Assembly: GCA_031402435.1 (NCBI GenBank)
Contig: JANNSJ010000039.1
Coordinates: forward strand, 1 to 64,000
DNA from: UBA11986 sp031402435
GTDB taxonomy: Bacteria > Bacteroidota > Ignavibacteria > UBA10030 > UBA6906
Reading direction: 5' to 3'
Length of the DNA: 64,000 bases
The notes below the pieces were generated by a model. The model worked only from the letters and a program-made list of their open reading frames with translations, did not search any database and was not told the DNA's origin. This document shows positions 16,470-24,889 of the stretch, piece after piece; position 1 is the stretch's first letter, and each line of letters opens with the position of its first letter. A program made the translations under genes and the position numbers.

Positions 16470-17519
16470 ATGTCATCCTCACCGCGCATACTCGCAATCG
16501 GAACATCCAACCCTCCTAACCGATATTCGCAGGGTGAGGTGTATGACTTTGCAGCACGTCATGTTGAGATGTATCGCAACCCGCGAATCAAGCACATCTT
16601 CATGACCAGCGATATCGAGTACAGGCATTTCGCATTCGACATGGCGACGCTCGATCCGAACGAATCCGCCGATGACATGCATGAGCGTTTTGCAGAGCAC
16701 TCGGTGAAGATCTCCAAAGCAGCGATTGACCGTTGCCTTGAACAAGCACAACTGACTGCCAAAGACGTCGATTACATTGTTGCCGTTTCTTGTACCGGGT
16801 ATCTCTGTCCCGGACTTTCAGCAATTCTTATCAAAGAAATGGGAATGCGGAATGACCTTCAGCGTGCGGACCTCATCGGTATGGGGTGTGCCGGCGCGAT
16901 GCCGGGGCTGCAGCGTGCATTTGACTATGTGAAGGCCTACCCGGACAAACGAGCACTTGTAGTGACAGTGGAGATTTGTTCGGCATGTTATTACATCGAT
17001 GAATCACTGGAGACTGTTGTTGGCAATGCGATCTGCGGAGATGGAGCAGCGGCTGTTCTTGTGGCGAATCATGGAGCGGGGAATGGACCGGAGCTGGTTC
17101 AGTTTGAAACGTTGATTGAACCGTCGTTCATTGATACGGTAGGGTTCCAATTCAAAAACGGGAAGCTTCGCATTGTTCTCTCGAAAGACATCCGTGAAGC
17201 TGCCGGTGGATTGGCGGCGAAAGTGATCAACACACTTCTTGAGAAAGCCCGACTGACAAAAGAGGATATTGCGCATTGGGTCGTTCACTCAGGCGGGCGA
17301 AAGGTGATTGACAATATCAAAGAAGAAGTTGGTCTGGCGGAGGAGCAACTCTGCCACAGCCGGGGTGTGCTGAAGAACTTCGGCAACATGTCATCTCCCA
17401 CAGTATTGTTTGTATTGAATGAGACGATGACGAGATCGAATCCAAGGTCGGGTGATCTTGGCGTTATGCTTGCAATGGGCCCGGGCCTTGCTATCGAGGC
17501 CGGATTGATTCGTTGGTAA
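16470..17519 (+). CDS. Type III polyketide synthase (chalcone-synthase-like)
   Basis: A 349-residue thiolase-fold enzyme that would extend a CoA-bound starter with malonyl-CoA. The catalytic triad is in place: Cys140 in GMGCAGAMPG, His273 in VVHSGGRK and Asn306 in FGNMSSPTV, matching the Cys-His-Asn triad of chalcone synthases; the glycine-rich GVMLAMGPGLAIEAG segment closes the protein. The product cannot be told from sequence; alkylresorcinol, alkylpyrone and 3,5-dihydroxyphenylacetyl types are all possible. The FAD oxidoreductase gene starts 16 bases downstream, so the two are very likely cotranscribed and functionally linked. No cyclase or methyltransferase is adjacent. Confidence 0.88.
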   Translation: MSSSPRILAIGTSNPPNRYSQGEVYDFAARHVEMYRNPRIKHIFMTSDIEYRHFAFDMATLDPNESADDMHERFAEHSVKISKAAIDRCLEQAQLTAKDVDYIVAVSCTGYLCPGLSAILIKEMGMRNDLQRADLIGMGCAGAMPGLQRAFDYVKAYPDKRALVVTVEICSACYYIDESLETVVGNAICGDGAAAVLVANHGAGNGPELVQFETLIEPSFIDTVGFQFKNGKLRIVLSKDIREAAGGLAAKVINTLLEKARLTKEDIAHWVVHSGGRKVIDNIKEEVGLAEEQLCHSRGVLKNFGNMSSPTVLFVLNETMTRSNPRSGDLGVMLAMGPGLAIEAGLIRW

Positions 17520-17535
17520 TTGAACAGGAAGGACT

Positions 17536-18729
17536 ATGGCACAACAATTCAAATACATAATAGTCGGTGGAGGACTAGCGGCAGCATCAGCAGTCGAAGG
17601 AATCCGGTCACGAGATGATTCCGGTACCATTGCTCTGTTCGGCAGGGAGAATCGCCTGCCGTACGACAGGCCACCTCTTTCCAAGGGACTCTGGTTCGGC
17701 AAAACGACGATGGAAGAATTGCCCGTCCATCCTCAATCATTCTACACATCCAACAATGTGCATTTGTTCCTCGGCTCGGAGATCACTGAGTTCGATTCGA
17801 AGAAGAACCAGGTTGTAGACAATGAAGGGCATCGCTATACGTACGACCGGTTGTTGATTGCGACCGGCGGCGTCCCAAGGCGCCTCTCATTCGGCGAGGG
17901 TGTTGTTCGATACTACAGAACTGCCGATGACTACCTTCAGTTGCTCGAAGCTACGAAGACGCTGGATTCCTTTACATTGATTGGCGGCGGATTCATCGGG
18001 GCTGAAATGGCCGCGGCGCTTTCGTCGGTGGGTAAACACATCACGATGATCTTTCCCGATGATCTTCTTCTGCAGAGGATGTTGCCGAAAGACCTTGCAA
18101 CGTACGTTACAGACTACTATCGTTCCAAAGAAATTACAATTCTGAATGGCGATGTTCCGACTGATGCAGTCCGCTCGGGTGGAACGGTGCGTTTGACAAC
18201 GAGAGAGGGGAAGAAGCTTACCACGGACGTCGCGCTTGTGGCAATAGGTTTGAATTTGCGCCTCGAGAATGTAAAAAAGGCCGGACTCAAAGTGGAGAAC
18301 GGCATTATCGTGAACGCGTTCCTCCAAACGTCGGTGCCGAACATTTATGCTGCCGGCGATGTTGCAAACTTCCCCGCAAAGTTACTGGACAAGAACATCC
18401 GCATTGAACACTGGAACAATGCTCAATCGCAGGGCAAGCATGCGGGCCTGAATATGGCGGGAGCGAACAAACCGTTCGACTACCTGCCGTATTTCTATTC
18501 CGATCTCTTTGATCTTGGCTTCGAAGCCATTGGTGAACTCGATTCACAACTGACCATCTATGCTGATTGGCGTGAAGAGTTCCGTGAAGGTGTGGTCTAC
18601 TATCTTGACAACGGCCTTGTAAAGGGCGTTCTCCTCTGGAATGTATGGGGCAAGGTTGATAGTGCGCGGGCGTTGATCGAGAGAAAAGAATCATACAGCG
18701 ATCCCGCGGATCTAGTCGGGATGTTATAG
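17536..18729 (+). CDS. FAD/NAD(P)-dependent oxidoreductase
   Basis: A 397-residue pyridine-nucleotide-disulfide-type reductase, most like ferredoxin or rubredoxin reductases. An FAD-binding GGGLAAASAVEG motif lies at residues 11-22, RPPLSKG near 47, the ATGG motif, a second Rossmann fold for NAD(P) (IGGGFIGAEMAAAL), and the FAD ribityl-binding IYAAGDVANFP near 275. The redox-active CxxC of glutathione-reductase relatives is absent, as expected for ferredoxin reductase-like members. Coupled to the polyketide synthase 16 bases upstream (AGGAAGG ribosome site), it may oxidise or reduce the polyketide product or feed electrons to a partner not seen here. That link is inference. Confidence 0.88.
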   Translation: MAQQFKYIIVGGGLAAASAVEGIRSRDDSGTIALFGRENRLPYDRPPLSKGLWFGKTTMEELPVHPQSFYTSNNVHLFLGSEITEFDSKKNQVVDNEGHRYTYDRLLIATGGVPRRLSFGEGVVRYYRTADDYLQLLEATKTLDSFTLIGGGFIGAEMAAALSSVGKHITMIFPDDLLLQRMLPKDLATYVTDYYRSKEITILNGDVPTDAVRSGGTVRLTTREGKKLTTDVALVAIGLNLRLENVKKAGLKVENGIIVNAFLQTSVPNIYAAGDVANFPAKLLDKNIRIEHWNNAQSQGKHAGLNMAGANKPFDYLPYFYSDLFDLGFEAIGELDSQLTIYADWREEFREGVVYYLDNGLVKGVLLWNVWGKVDSARALIERKESYSDPADLVGML

Positions 18730-18860
18730 AAAAAAGGCGAGGTGTCACGGCAGACGCAAAGTTGCCAGGGTATTGTGAACTAAAGAGAAAGCAGAATTCA
18801 TATTTTCCTCTTCGCGGCTTTGCGTGGCCTATCATATAGACAATCAGCCTTGCCCGTTTC

Positions 18861-18889
18861 TTGAATCTCACCCCACCTTTCGTTACCTT
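18861..18889 (+). promoter_or_regulatory. Promoter of the polX-nth operon
   Basis: TTGAAT (18861-18866) and TACCTT (18884-18889) with 17-base spacing, the same -35 as dusB. The predicted transcript would begin about 40 bases upstream of the polX ATG at 18937. Confidence 0.5.
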
Positions 18890-18936
18890 TGTCATGTTCA
18901 TCGCCCACGCTACCGCATATTTCTTCCTCATCGTTC

Positions 18937-20682
18937 ATGGATAAGAAGGCAATCGTAGAAATCCTTGATGAAATGGGGACGCTTCTCGAACTTCAGGGGG
19001 CAAATCCATTCAAATCCCGCGCCTTTCACAACGCCTCGCGTGCAGTTGAAGGGCTTACCAGGGATATCCTTGAGCTTGTAGAAAGTGGCGAGCTTCGTGA
19101 GGTTGATGGAATAGGGGAGAAGACTGCGCTCATCATTGCCGATCTTGCCCAACGTGGAAAATCCAAGGAGCACGATGAACTGCGGAAGAGCTTCCCGCCC
19201 GGCGTTCCCGATATGTTGCGTGTACAGGGACTCGGACCCAAGAAGGTGAAGATCCTCTACGAAAAACTGAAGATCAAGAGCCTTGCAGAGCTCGAAGCTG
19301 CAGCAAATGCCGACAAGCTTTCAGACCTGGATGGGTTTGGAGCGAAGACGCAGGAGAATATACTCAAAGGTATTCAGGCTCTCAAAGTTCGTGGCGAGAA
19401 AACCATCTATCCGAAGGCTGCCGATGCTGCACAGAGTATCTTCAAAGACATCATCAAAAGGAAAGAGATCATACGCGGAGAGATTGCCGGCAGCCTCCGC
19501 CGCAAAAAGGAAATCATCGGCGATATTGATATCGTCATCAGCGCAAAAGACAGCGCACGTCCGGTTTTGATGGAGGCATTCACTTCTCATCCCGATGTCG
19601 GAACGATCATAGCGAAGGGCGAGACGAAATCCAGCGTTGTACTCACGGCAGGCATCAACTGCGACATGCGTATCGTCGATGACAGTGAGTTTCCCTTTGC
19701 ACTGAATTATTTTACCGGAAGCAAAGAGCACAACATCGAGATGCGCTCCCGTGCAAAGAAATATGGGTGGAGTCTCAACGAGTATGGTTTTTCCGAGATC
19801 GGTGCGGAAGAGACAAGAGGGAAAGCCAAACGTGTGGTCAAATGCAAAGACGAAGCTGATATCTACAACGCTCTTGACCTTGCGTATGTTCTCCCCGAAC
19901 TGCGTGAGAATACCGGAGAGATTGAAGCTGCAGAGAAAGATGAACTTCCAGAGCTTGTCGAGTTCAAGGACATTCGGGGAACCTTCCACTGTCACACGAA
20001 GTACAGCGACGGTGTGAATACGCTGGAGCAAATGGCGCTTGCGGCCAAGAAACTGGGATGGGAATACCTTGGCATCGCCGATCACAGCAAGGTCGCAGCG
20101 TATGCGGGAGGCATGACGGAAGAAAAAGTCAAGCGACAGCTCAAAGAGATTGACGAGCTGAATGCAAAGTTGAAACAGTTCAGATTGATCAAGGGAACGG
20201 AATGTGATATTCTTCCTGATGGCGAACTCGATTGGTCGGAGAAGGTATTGGCTTCGTTTGAGTATGTCGTCGCTTCGGTTCACAGCAGCTTCAAGATGAC
20301 TCAGGCTGAAATGACGAAGCGGATTATCAAAGCCCTGAAAAGCAAGTACGTCACCATGCTTGGACATCCAACGGGCCGGCTTCTGCTCAGCAGGGATGAG
20401 TACCCGGTTGACATGATCCAGGTAATCAACGCCGCCTCGGATTACGGAAAGATTATCGAAATTAACGCGCATCCGCTGCGGCTTGACCTCGACTGGCGGC
20501 TCTGCAAGTATGCAAAGGAAAAAGGCGTGCTTATCGCCATTAATCCGGATGCCCATAACATTGAGGGGCTGAATGACGTACACTACGGTGTAGGCGTCGC
20601 TCGTAAGGGCTGGTTGGAAAAGAACAACATTCTGAATACACAACCTCTGAGCGGCGTACTCAAGTTCTTGAAAATCCACTAA
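18937..20682 (+). CDS. polX: DNA polymerase/3'-5' exonuclease PolX
   Basis: A 581-residue family-X DNA polymerase for base-excision repair gap filling. Helix-hairpin-helix motifs lie in residues 1-150 (LREVDGIGEKTA, LRVQGLGPKKVK, LDGFGAKTQENI). The nucleotidyltransferase site is near residue 185 (GSLRRKKEIIGDIDIVI with the metal-binding aspartates). The C-terminal third is a PHP phosphoesterase domain (FHCHTKYSDG, GIADHSK, HPTGRLLL, INAHPLRLDL, NPDAHN) that gives 3'-5' exonuclease activity. ATG 18937 is chosen over an in-frame upstream ATG at 18889 because that one lies inside the predicted promoter. First gene of a tight six-gene cluster ending in nth. Confidence 0.93.
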   Translation: MDKKAIVEILDEMGTLLELQGANPFKSRAFHNASRAVEGLTRDILELVESGELREVDGIGEKTALIIADLAQRGKSKEHDELRKSFPPGVPDMLRVQGLGPKKVKILYEKLKIKSLAELEAAANADKLSDLDGFGAKTQENILKGIQALKVRGEKTIYPKAADAAQSIFKDIIKRKEIIRGEIAGSLRRKKEIIGDIDIVISAKDSARPVLMEAFTSHPDVGTIIAKGETKSSVVLTAGINCDMRIVDDSEFPFALNYFTGSKEHNIEMRSRAKKYGWSLNEYGFSEIGAEETRGKAKRVVKCKDEADIYNALDLAYVLPELRENTGEIEAAEKDELPELVEFKDIRGTFHCHTKYSDGVNTLEQMALAAKKLGWEYLGIADHSKVAAYAGGMTEEKVKRQLKEIDELNAKLKQFRLIKGTECDILPDGELDWSEKVLASFEYVVASVHSSFKMTQAEMTKRIIKALKSKYVTMLGHPTGRLLLSRDEYPVDMIQVINAASDYGKIIEINAHPLRLDLDWRLCKYAKEKGVLIAINPDAHNIEGLNDVHYGVGVARKGWLEKNNILNTQPLSGVLKFLKIH

Positions 20683-20696
20683 CATCTTTCACCAAT

Positions 20697-21308
20697 ATGA
20701 AAACATCAGGCGGTTTGTGGTTGGGTGTGATCCTTATTGCGATCGGCGCTCTCATGATGCTGGATAACATGTATGTGTTGGACTTCGGCGATGTACTCCA
20801 CACGTATTGGCCGGTCCTGTTGATCATCTGGGGGTTGAGCATGCTCCGAAGGCGTTCACTGACTACACAACAAGCCTCAGGCCCCTCATCAGGCAGAGTT
20901 GATGGTGCGACCACAACGGTCTACCCCAGCTCGGATGCAAACTACATTTCTTCATCCAGTGTGTTCGGTGATTACAACCTCTCTGTGCAAACGAAGTCCT
21001 TTGCCGGTGGTTCCGTCTCAAACACCTTCGGCAATACGGATATCGATCTCTTGAATGCCCAACTTGCCGAGGGTGAACATTCCCTCCGGCTGGATGGTGT
21101 TTTTGGTACTACCACACTTCATCTACCGAAAGACATGGCCTTCGCTGTCTATGCGAATACTACATTCGGAAGCATTCGCGTGAATGAACAACGCAAGGAT
21201 GGCATCTCCTCGTCGCTGGACTATTCCTCGCCGGACTTCACCAACGCGAAGAATAAGCTGCGGATTTCGGTTTCAAGGGTCTTCGGTGATGTAAGGATTG
21301 CCTCATAG
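20697..21308 (+). CDS. LiaF/LiaI-like membrane protein
   Basis: A 203-residue membrane protein. Two hydrophobic spans (residues ~6-24 and ~35-48) form a LiaI-LiaF-like transmembrane hairpin ending in RRRS. The soluble C-terminal part (residues 75-203) is a LiaF C-terminal-like beta domain with recurrent VFGDYNLS, TFGNTDIDL, VFGTTTLHL and VFGDVRI strands, the cell-wall-active-antibiotic-response pattern. In Firmicutes LiaF restrains a kinase that senses envelope stress; in this phylum the role is not established. The gene begins 14 bases after polX and ends 8 bases before the DinB gene. Confidence 0.78.
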   Translation: MKTSGGLWLGVILIAIGALMMLDNMYVLDFGDVLHTYWPVLLIIWGLSMLRRRSLTTQQASGPSSGRVDGATTTVYPSSDANYISSSSVFGDYNLSVQTKSFAGGSVSNTFGNTDIDLLNAQLAEGEHSLRLDGVFGTTTLHLPKDMAFAVYANTTFGSIRVNEQRKDGISSSLDYSSPDFTNAKNKLRISVSRVFGDVRIAS

Positions 21309-21316
21309 GATCAGCA

Positions 21317-21793
21317 ATGAACATTCGCCGCTCAATACTTGATCGACTCATAGCGCATCCCGATGAAATCTGTTCCCTTAGTGATGGGTTAACCGAAGAG
21401 CTGTTGAAAGAGCGTCCCGCTGAAAGTAAATGGTCCTTGCATGAATTAGCCCTTCACCTGTGCGAAACGCAGGATGTCTTTGTTGAGCGGGTCGCACGGA
21501 TGCTGACAGAAGAGAGGCCACAGATAGCTCCATTTGAACCGGATGAAGCGAGACAGAACGGGCTGTACTTTACAGAGAATTTCACCAAACGCATGAAGGA
21601 GTTTGCCGTTCAACGAACCACACTCGTCTCACTTCTCCAGACTCTTACTGATGCTCAATGGAAACTCGAAGGACGTCATCCGCAGATGAAGCACTACACA
21701 ATTGAAAAAGCCATGGAGAGTTTTATGCGCCATGAAGAGCATCATCTCCATCAGATGTTCAACGTCTTCTTCGGGATGGGCGGGCAACGATGA
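21317..21793 (+). CDS. DinB family protein
   Basis: A 158-residue four-helix-bundle protein of the DinB/YfiT-like superfamily. The metal-binding histidines expected in the family are visible: His in WSLHELALHL near residue 47 and the HEEHHLHQM group near residue 143. DinB-like proteins are putative metal-dependent hydrolases or thiol transferases; the name comes from DNA-damage induction in Bacillus, and the function here is not known. Its TGA overlaps the ATG of the next gene by four bases (ATGA), so translation is coupled. Confidence 0.88.
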   Translation: MNIRRSILDRLIAHPDEICSLSDGLTEELLKERPAESKWSLHELALHLCETQDVFVERVARMLTEERPQIAPFEPDEARQNGLYFTENFTKRMKEFAVQRTTLVSLLQTLTDAQWKLEGRHPQMKHYTIEKAMESFMRHEEHHLHQMFNVFFGMGGQR

Positions 21794-22170
21794 GCCGCTA
21801 TCAGCGACATGTGTTTGTCTGCATCAATGAGCGTCCCGCCGGACATCCCAAAGGCTGCTGCCTTGAAAAAGGATCGGCGGAGGTGCGTGATCATCTGAAA
21901 GCAGAGCTGAAGAAGCGCGGATTGGCCGGGATTGTCCGTGCAAACAATGCCGGCTGCTTTGACGCGTGCGAGCATGGGGTCAGCATGGTCATCTATCCGG
22001 AAGGAATATGGTACGGCGGCGTCACAGCACAGGACATTCCTGAGATCATCGACAGAACGATAGTTGAAGGGGAAGTGATTCAACGTCTCGTAATCAAAGA
22101 TCGCAGGTACGCTCCCGATGGACTGCAATTTCCAAAACTTGAACCACCAACGCAGGGTACGAAGATATGA
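21790..22170 (+). CDS. (2Fe-2S) thioredoxin-like ferredoxin
   Basis: A 126-residue protein of the thioredoxin-fold 2Fe-2S ferredoxin type. The cluster cysteines fit the family spacing: Cys in HVFVCINE (residue 11), the GCC pair near residue 23, Cys in NNAGCFDACEHG (residues 56 and 60). The motif GVSMVIYPEGIWYGGV is characteristic of the family. It probably acts as a small cytoplasmic electron carrier. Coupled by ATGA overlaps on both sides, to the DinB gene upstream and to an unrecognised gene downstream, so the three products are likely made in concert. Confidence 0.85.
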   Translation: MSRYQRHVFVCINERPAGHPKGCCLEKGSAEVRDHLKAELKKRGLAGIVRANNAGCFDACEHGVSMVIYPEGIWYGGVTAQDIPEIIDRTIVEGEVIQRLVIKDRRYAPDGLQFPKLEPPTQGTKI

Positions 22171-23114
22171 GTATGTACACGCTTCTCGATACACCAATTC
22201 CAACGATTGCATATTGCGCTCTTCATCAGGCCCACCCGGATGTTCCGCGGGAGGAATACATGAAGACGATGAAGGAGTTGCACCAAAGGGTTGCCAAGGA
22301 AACTACAGACATCAACGAAGCTTTCGTAAAGAGTATCTCCGAGGTCATTGCGAAGGAATCCCAGAGTGTGCGGAACACACTCTCGCAGTTCCTTCATATG
22401 CCAATCAGCTCGGACAATGAAGACGTTCAGCAGATTCTTGTGGATTCGTTCGAGCGGCTAAGGAACCAGTTGCTGGATGGCGTTCCTCTTGGCCTGGAAG
22501 AATCATGCGAGAGCAAAGTGTTCTTCGTGAGCTCGAAGAAAGTGCTGGAGACAAAACTTTTGAAGAGCGGCAAAGCATATCTTGATGAACTTGGCTTCAA
22601 CACAGCAAAAGGCCACCCTGATATTTTCGAGTCCCAGTTCATAGTCAAAGGTGCTGCCAATCTCGATGTTCTTGAACATATCGTGCGTGATCGCCTCGGC
22701 ATTTACTCGACGACGCATGGGAAGCACATCAAGGAATTTCAAAGCTATTCCTATGGTGCATACAATCTGGTGTTTACAAAGGGAACAATGCCCGCAAAGG
22801 ATGTGATCAACAAATCCACCGAAATGGCATTCTACTTCTCAAAGCCCGACGTCAAGTATGCACCGTTCCGCAGCGGGCTTACAGACGCATTGGAAAAGCT
22901 CAGTGCACTTGTGTCCATCGATCATGTCTCATTGTGGCAGCGGAAGCTCGGTCTTGGTTCTGGCCGGGAGTTCATCCTTCGTGTCGTGAGCAGCAAGTCC
23001 GAGGTTGCTGCGGAAGTGATTCAATGGTTGAACGCTTACGAGGAAAAAGCCTTCGTGCGTGAGGCGCTCATTGAAGGCGGAAATCTTGTAGTCAAAGAAC
23101 TTCTCTTCAGATAA
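22167..23114 (+). CDS. Uncharacterised 315-residue protein
   Basis: I do not recognise this family. The protein is soluble, with no signal peptide or membrane span. It is helical and charged in residues 25-110 (EEYMKTMKELHQRV, FERLRNQLLDGV), with mixed alpha/beta sequence after that. No nucleotide-binding or metal motif stands out. The ATG overlaps the stop of the ferredoxin gene (ATGA) and the stop lies 4 bases before nth, so it is an integral part of the polX-to-nth operon. That suggests, but does not prove, a link to DNA repair or redox metabolism. Base composition matches its neighbours. Confidence 0.8.
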   Translation: MSMYTLLDTPIPTIAYCALHQAHPDVPREEYMKTMKELHQRVAKETTDINEAFVKSISEVIAKESQSVRNTLSQFLHMPISSDNEDVQQILVDSFERLRNQLLDGVPLGLEESCESKVFFVSSKKVLETKLLKSGKAYLDELGFNTAKGHPDIFESQFIVKGAANLDVLEHIVRDRLGIYSTTHGKHIKEFQSYSYGAYNLVFTKGTMPAKDVINKSTEMAFYFSKPDVKYAPFRSGLTDALEKLSALVSIDHVSLWQRKLGLGSGREFILRVVSSKSEVAAEVIQWLNAYEEKAFVREALIEGGNLVVKELLFR

Positions 23115-23118
23115 TGTT

Positions 23119-23817
23119 ATGGGCAAATCCACATCCCGATCTTCAAGACGGAAGAGCTCCGAATCCTTTGAGCTGAAGCAGGCACGTGCTGGGAACATTC
23201 TCCGTCTATTGAAGAAGCAATTCCCTCAACCGAAGACCGCACTCCTGCACGAAAACCCATTTCAACTCGTCATTGCTACGATCCTTTCCGCACAGTGTAC
23301 GGATGAGCGTGTCAACATGGTGACGAAGGAGTTGTTCAAGAAGTATCACACCCCGAAGGATATTGCCAACGCCAACGTCGCTGAGTTGGAGAACGATATC
23401 AAGTCCACGGGCTTTTACCGGATGAAGGCGAAGAGCATCATGGGGTGCAGCAAAGCCCTGATCGAGAAGCACAACGGCAGAGTCCCGGAAACAATCGAAG
23501 ATTTGGTGCAGTTGCCGGGCGTAGGAAGGAAGACGGCAAATGTCGTACTTGGCCAGGCATTCGGAATCGTTTCAGGAGTTGTGGTAGATACACACGTTCA
23601 CCGGCTTTCGCAGCGAATGGGTTTCACGGAGCAAGACACTGCGGAGAAGATCGAAGAAGACCTGATGAAACTGTTCCCGAAGAAGAATTGGATTGACGTA
23701 GGAAGTATCCTGATTCTGCACGGACGAAGGACATGCGGGGCACGAAAGGCGGATTGCCCTGAGTGTGTGGTCAATGATTTGTGTCCGTCAGCCGGGCTCT
23801 TTGAGAAGAAGGTTTAG
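23119..23817 (+). CDS. nth: Endonuclease III
   Basis: Bifunctional DNA glycosylase/AP lyase that removes oxidised pyrimidines. The 232-residue length is typical. The HhH-GPD core is complete: LPGVGRKTANV carries the catalytic Lys138, and VVDTHVHRLSQR carries the catalytic Asp157. The C-terminal 4Fe-4S cluster ligands are Cys206, Cys213, Cys216 and Cys222 (C-X6-C-X2-C-X5-C). It closes the polX operon. Together with PolX, which fills short gaps, it makes a plausible base-excision-repair pairing. A Lys/Arg/Ser-rich N-terminal extension of about 20 residues precedes the core. Confidence 0.96.
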   Translation: MGKSTSRSSRRKSSESFELKQARAGNILRLLKKQFPQPKTALLHENPFQLVIATILSAQCTDERVNMVTKELFKKYHTPKDIANANVAELENDIKSTGFYRMKAKSIMGCSKALIEKHNGRVPETIEDLVQLPGVGRKTANVVLGQAFGIVSGVVVDTHVHRLSQRMGFTEQDTAEKIEEDLMKLFPKKNWIDVGSILILHGRRTCGARKADCPECVVNDLCPSAGLFEKKV

Positions 23818-23834
23818 TAGGAATTTGAAATACC

Positions 23835-23877
23835 GTAGGTCAGACATTCCTGTCTGACCGCCGCGGACAAACAGGAA
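23835..23877 (+). repeat. Dispersed two-hairpin repeat, copy 2 (truncated)
   Basis: Nearly identical to the first 43 bases of the complete copy at 38287-38341, including the GTCAGACA/TGTCTGAC hairpin and the start of the second arm. The second hairpin is not closed. It lies 18 bases after nth. Confidence 0.85.
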
Positions 23878-23957
23878 CCTGGGTCAAAGGCGAAAACCAT
23901 CAGGCGTCTTACCTCATCTCGATGGCTAAAGCCGGAACATTGTTTGGATTGTTTTTT

Positions 23958-23979
23958 GCCACGACCTGAAGGTCGTGGC
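23958..23979. repeat. Palindrome GCCACGACC/GGTCGTGGC
   Basis: A perfect 9-bp stem with a TGAA loop between convergent nth (plus) and the zinc-ribbon gene (minus). It follows a T-run rather than preceding one on the plus strand, so it is not a canonical terminator. Confidence 0.6.
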
Positions 23980-23999
23980 AATTTGGGTTTCTCAACAAC

Positions 24000-24245
24000 T
24001 TAGTTCTTGCTCGTCAATTCGATGTGGAGCTTTGTAATGCACGCTCCACAAAAGAACAGCATCTTGTAGTCCCCGATCTGTCGCTCGACCAATTGTGCTT
24101 TCGGGAATTGTTCTCTACAGACAGAGCAGCGTTCCTTGTTCAACTCTTGCGGAGACTTGCCCTGTCTGATAATCGCCTTGAAGCCTAAAGCGGCCACGAC
24201 AAGAAGTAGCGCCATGAAACACACAGCAAGTACTGTAACAACCAT
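24000..24245 (-). CDS. Small membrane-anchored zinc-ribbon-like protein
   Basis: An 81-residue protein. Residues 1-24 form a single hydrophobic anchor. The cytoplasmic remainder has two CXXC pairs, CSVCREQ near residue 40 and CGACIT near residue 67, about 27 residues apart, as in a zinc ribbon. I do not recognise a named family. It is read divergently from the HD-domain gene, with a 7-bp palindrome between them. No partner gene suggests a role. Confidence 0.6.
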   Translation of the reverse strand: MVVTVLAVCFMALLLVVAALGFKAIIRQGKSPQELNKERCSVCREQFPKAQLVERQIGDYKMLFFCGACITKLHIELTSKN

Positions 24246-24258
24246 CGTACGTTCCTTG

Positions 24259-24276
24259 GTTTGAGAATACTCAAAC
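24259..24276. promoter_or_regulatory. Operator-like palindrome between divergent genes
   Basis: GTTTGAG-aata-CTCAAAC, perfect 7-bp arms, between the zinc-ribbon gene (minus) and the HD-domain gene (plus). The 85-base divergent gap suits a shared operator. No regulator is adjacent. Confidence 0.3.
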
Positions 24277-24330
24277 AGAATATAGAAACATCTTCCACAT
24301 ATTCAAACCTTCATACCGGACAGATCAACC

Positions 24331-24882
24331 ATGAACAGACAGGACGCCCTCGAACTGCTCCACGAATACACCAAGACCGACAGTCTCAGGAAACACGCTC
24401 TCGCTGTTGAGGCGGCAATGCGAGCCTACGCGAAGAAGTTCGGAGAGGATGAAGAGAAGTGGGGGATTGTTGGGTTGCTGCACGACTTCGATTACGAGGC
24501 GAACCCGCAGGTTCCCGATCACCCAATGAAGGGTCAGGAAATCCTGGAGCAGAAGGGTTATCCCGACGATATCCGCCGCGCCATTATTAGTCATGTTCCG
24601 CAGATGAATGTCCCGCGAGACAGCCAAATGGCAAAGGTACTCTTTGCCTGCGATGAGTTGTGCGGATTTATCGTAGCGTGTTCGCTTGTTCGCCCGAACA
24701 AGATCTCGGACCTCGAAGCATCGTCCGTGAAGAAGAAACTCAAGGACAAAGCCTTTGCCCGCACCGTAAGCCGTGAGGACATTACTCAAGGAGCCGAAGA
24801 GATGCAGTTGGATATGAATGAGCATATCCAGTTTGTGATCACTGCGCTGAAGGGTGTTGCTGTTGAGATTGGTGTGCAGTAA
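24331..24882 (+). CDS. HD domain-containing hydrolase
   Basis: A 183-residue cytoplasmic protein of the HDIG/HD phosphohydrolase type. The metal ligands are visible: an N-terminal His in SLRKHALAVEAAM (residue 22), the HD pair in GLLHDFDYE (near residue 52), and later His and Asp residues in AIISHVPQM and CDELCGF. HD proteins of this compact type are common in bacteria, and their nucleotide or phosphoester substrates are mostly undefined. Convergent with the outer-membrane protein gene downstream, 7 bases apart. Confidence 0.85.
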   Translation: MNRQDALELLHEYTKTDSLRKHALAVEAAMRAYAKKFGEDEEKWGIVGLLHDFDYEANPQVPDHPMKGQEILEQKGYPDDIRRAIISHVPQMNVPRDSQMAKVLFACDELCGFIVACSLVRPNKISDLEASSVKKKLKDKAFARTVSREDITQGAEEMQLDMNEHIQFVITALKGVAVEIGVQ

Positions 24883-24889
24883 CCGAGTC

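Noticed and set aside
19321..20685. 454-residue open frame on the minus strand
   Set aside because: Antisense of polX, whose HhH, polymerase and PHP motifs are complete; long antisense frames are common opposite such genes.
23958..23979. Palindrome as nth terminator
   Set aside because: The T-run lies before, not after, the stem on the plus strand, and A follows it on the minus strand.
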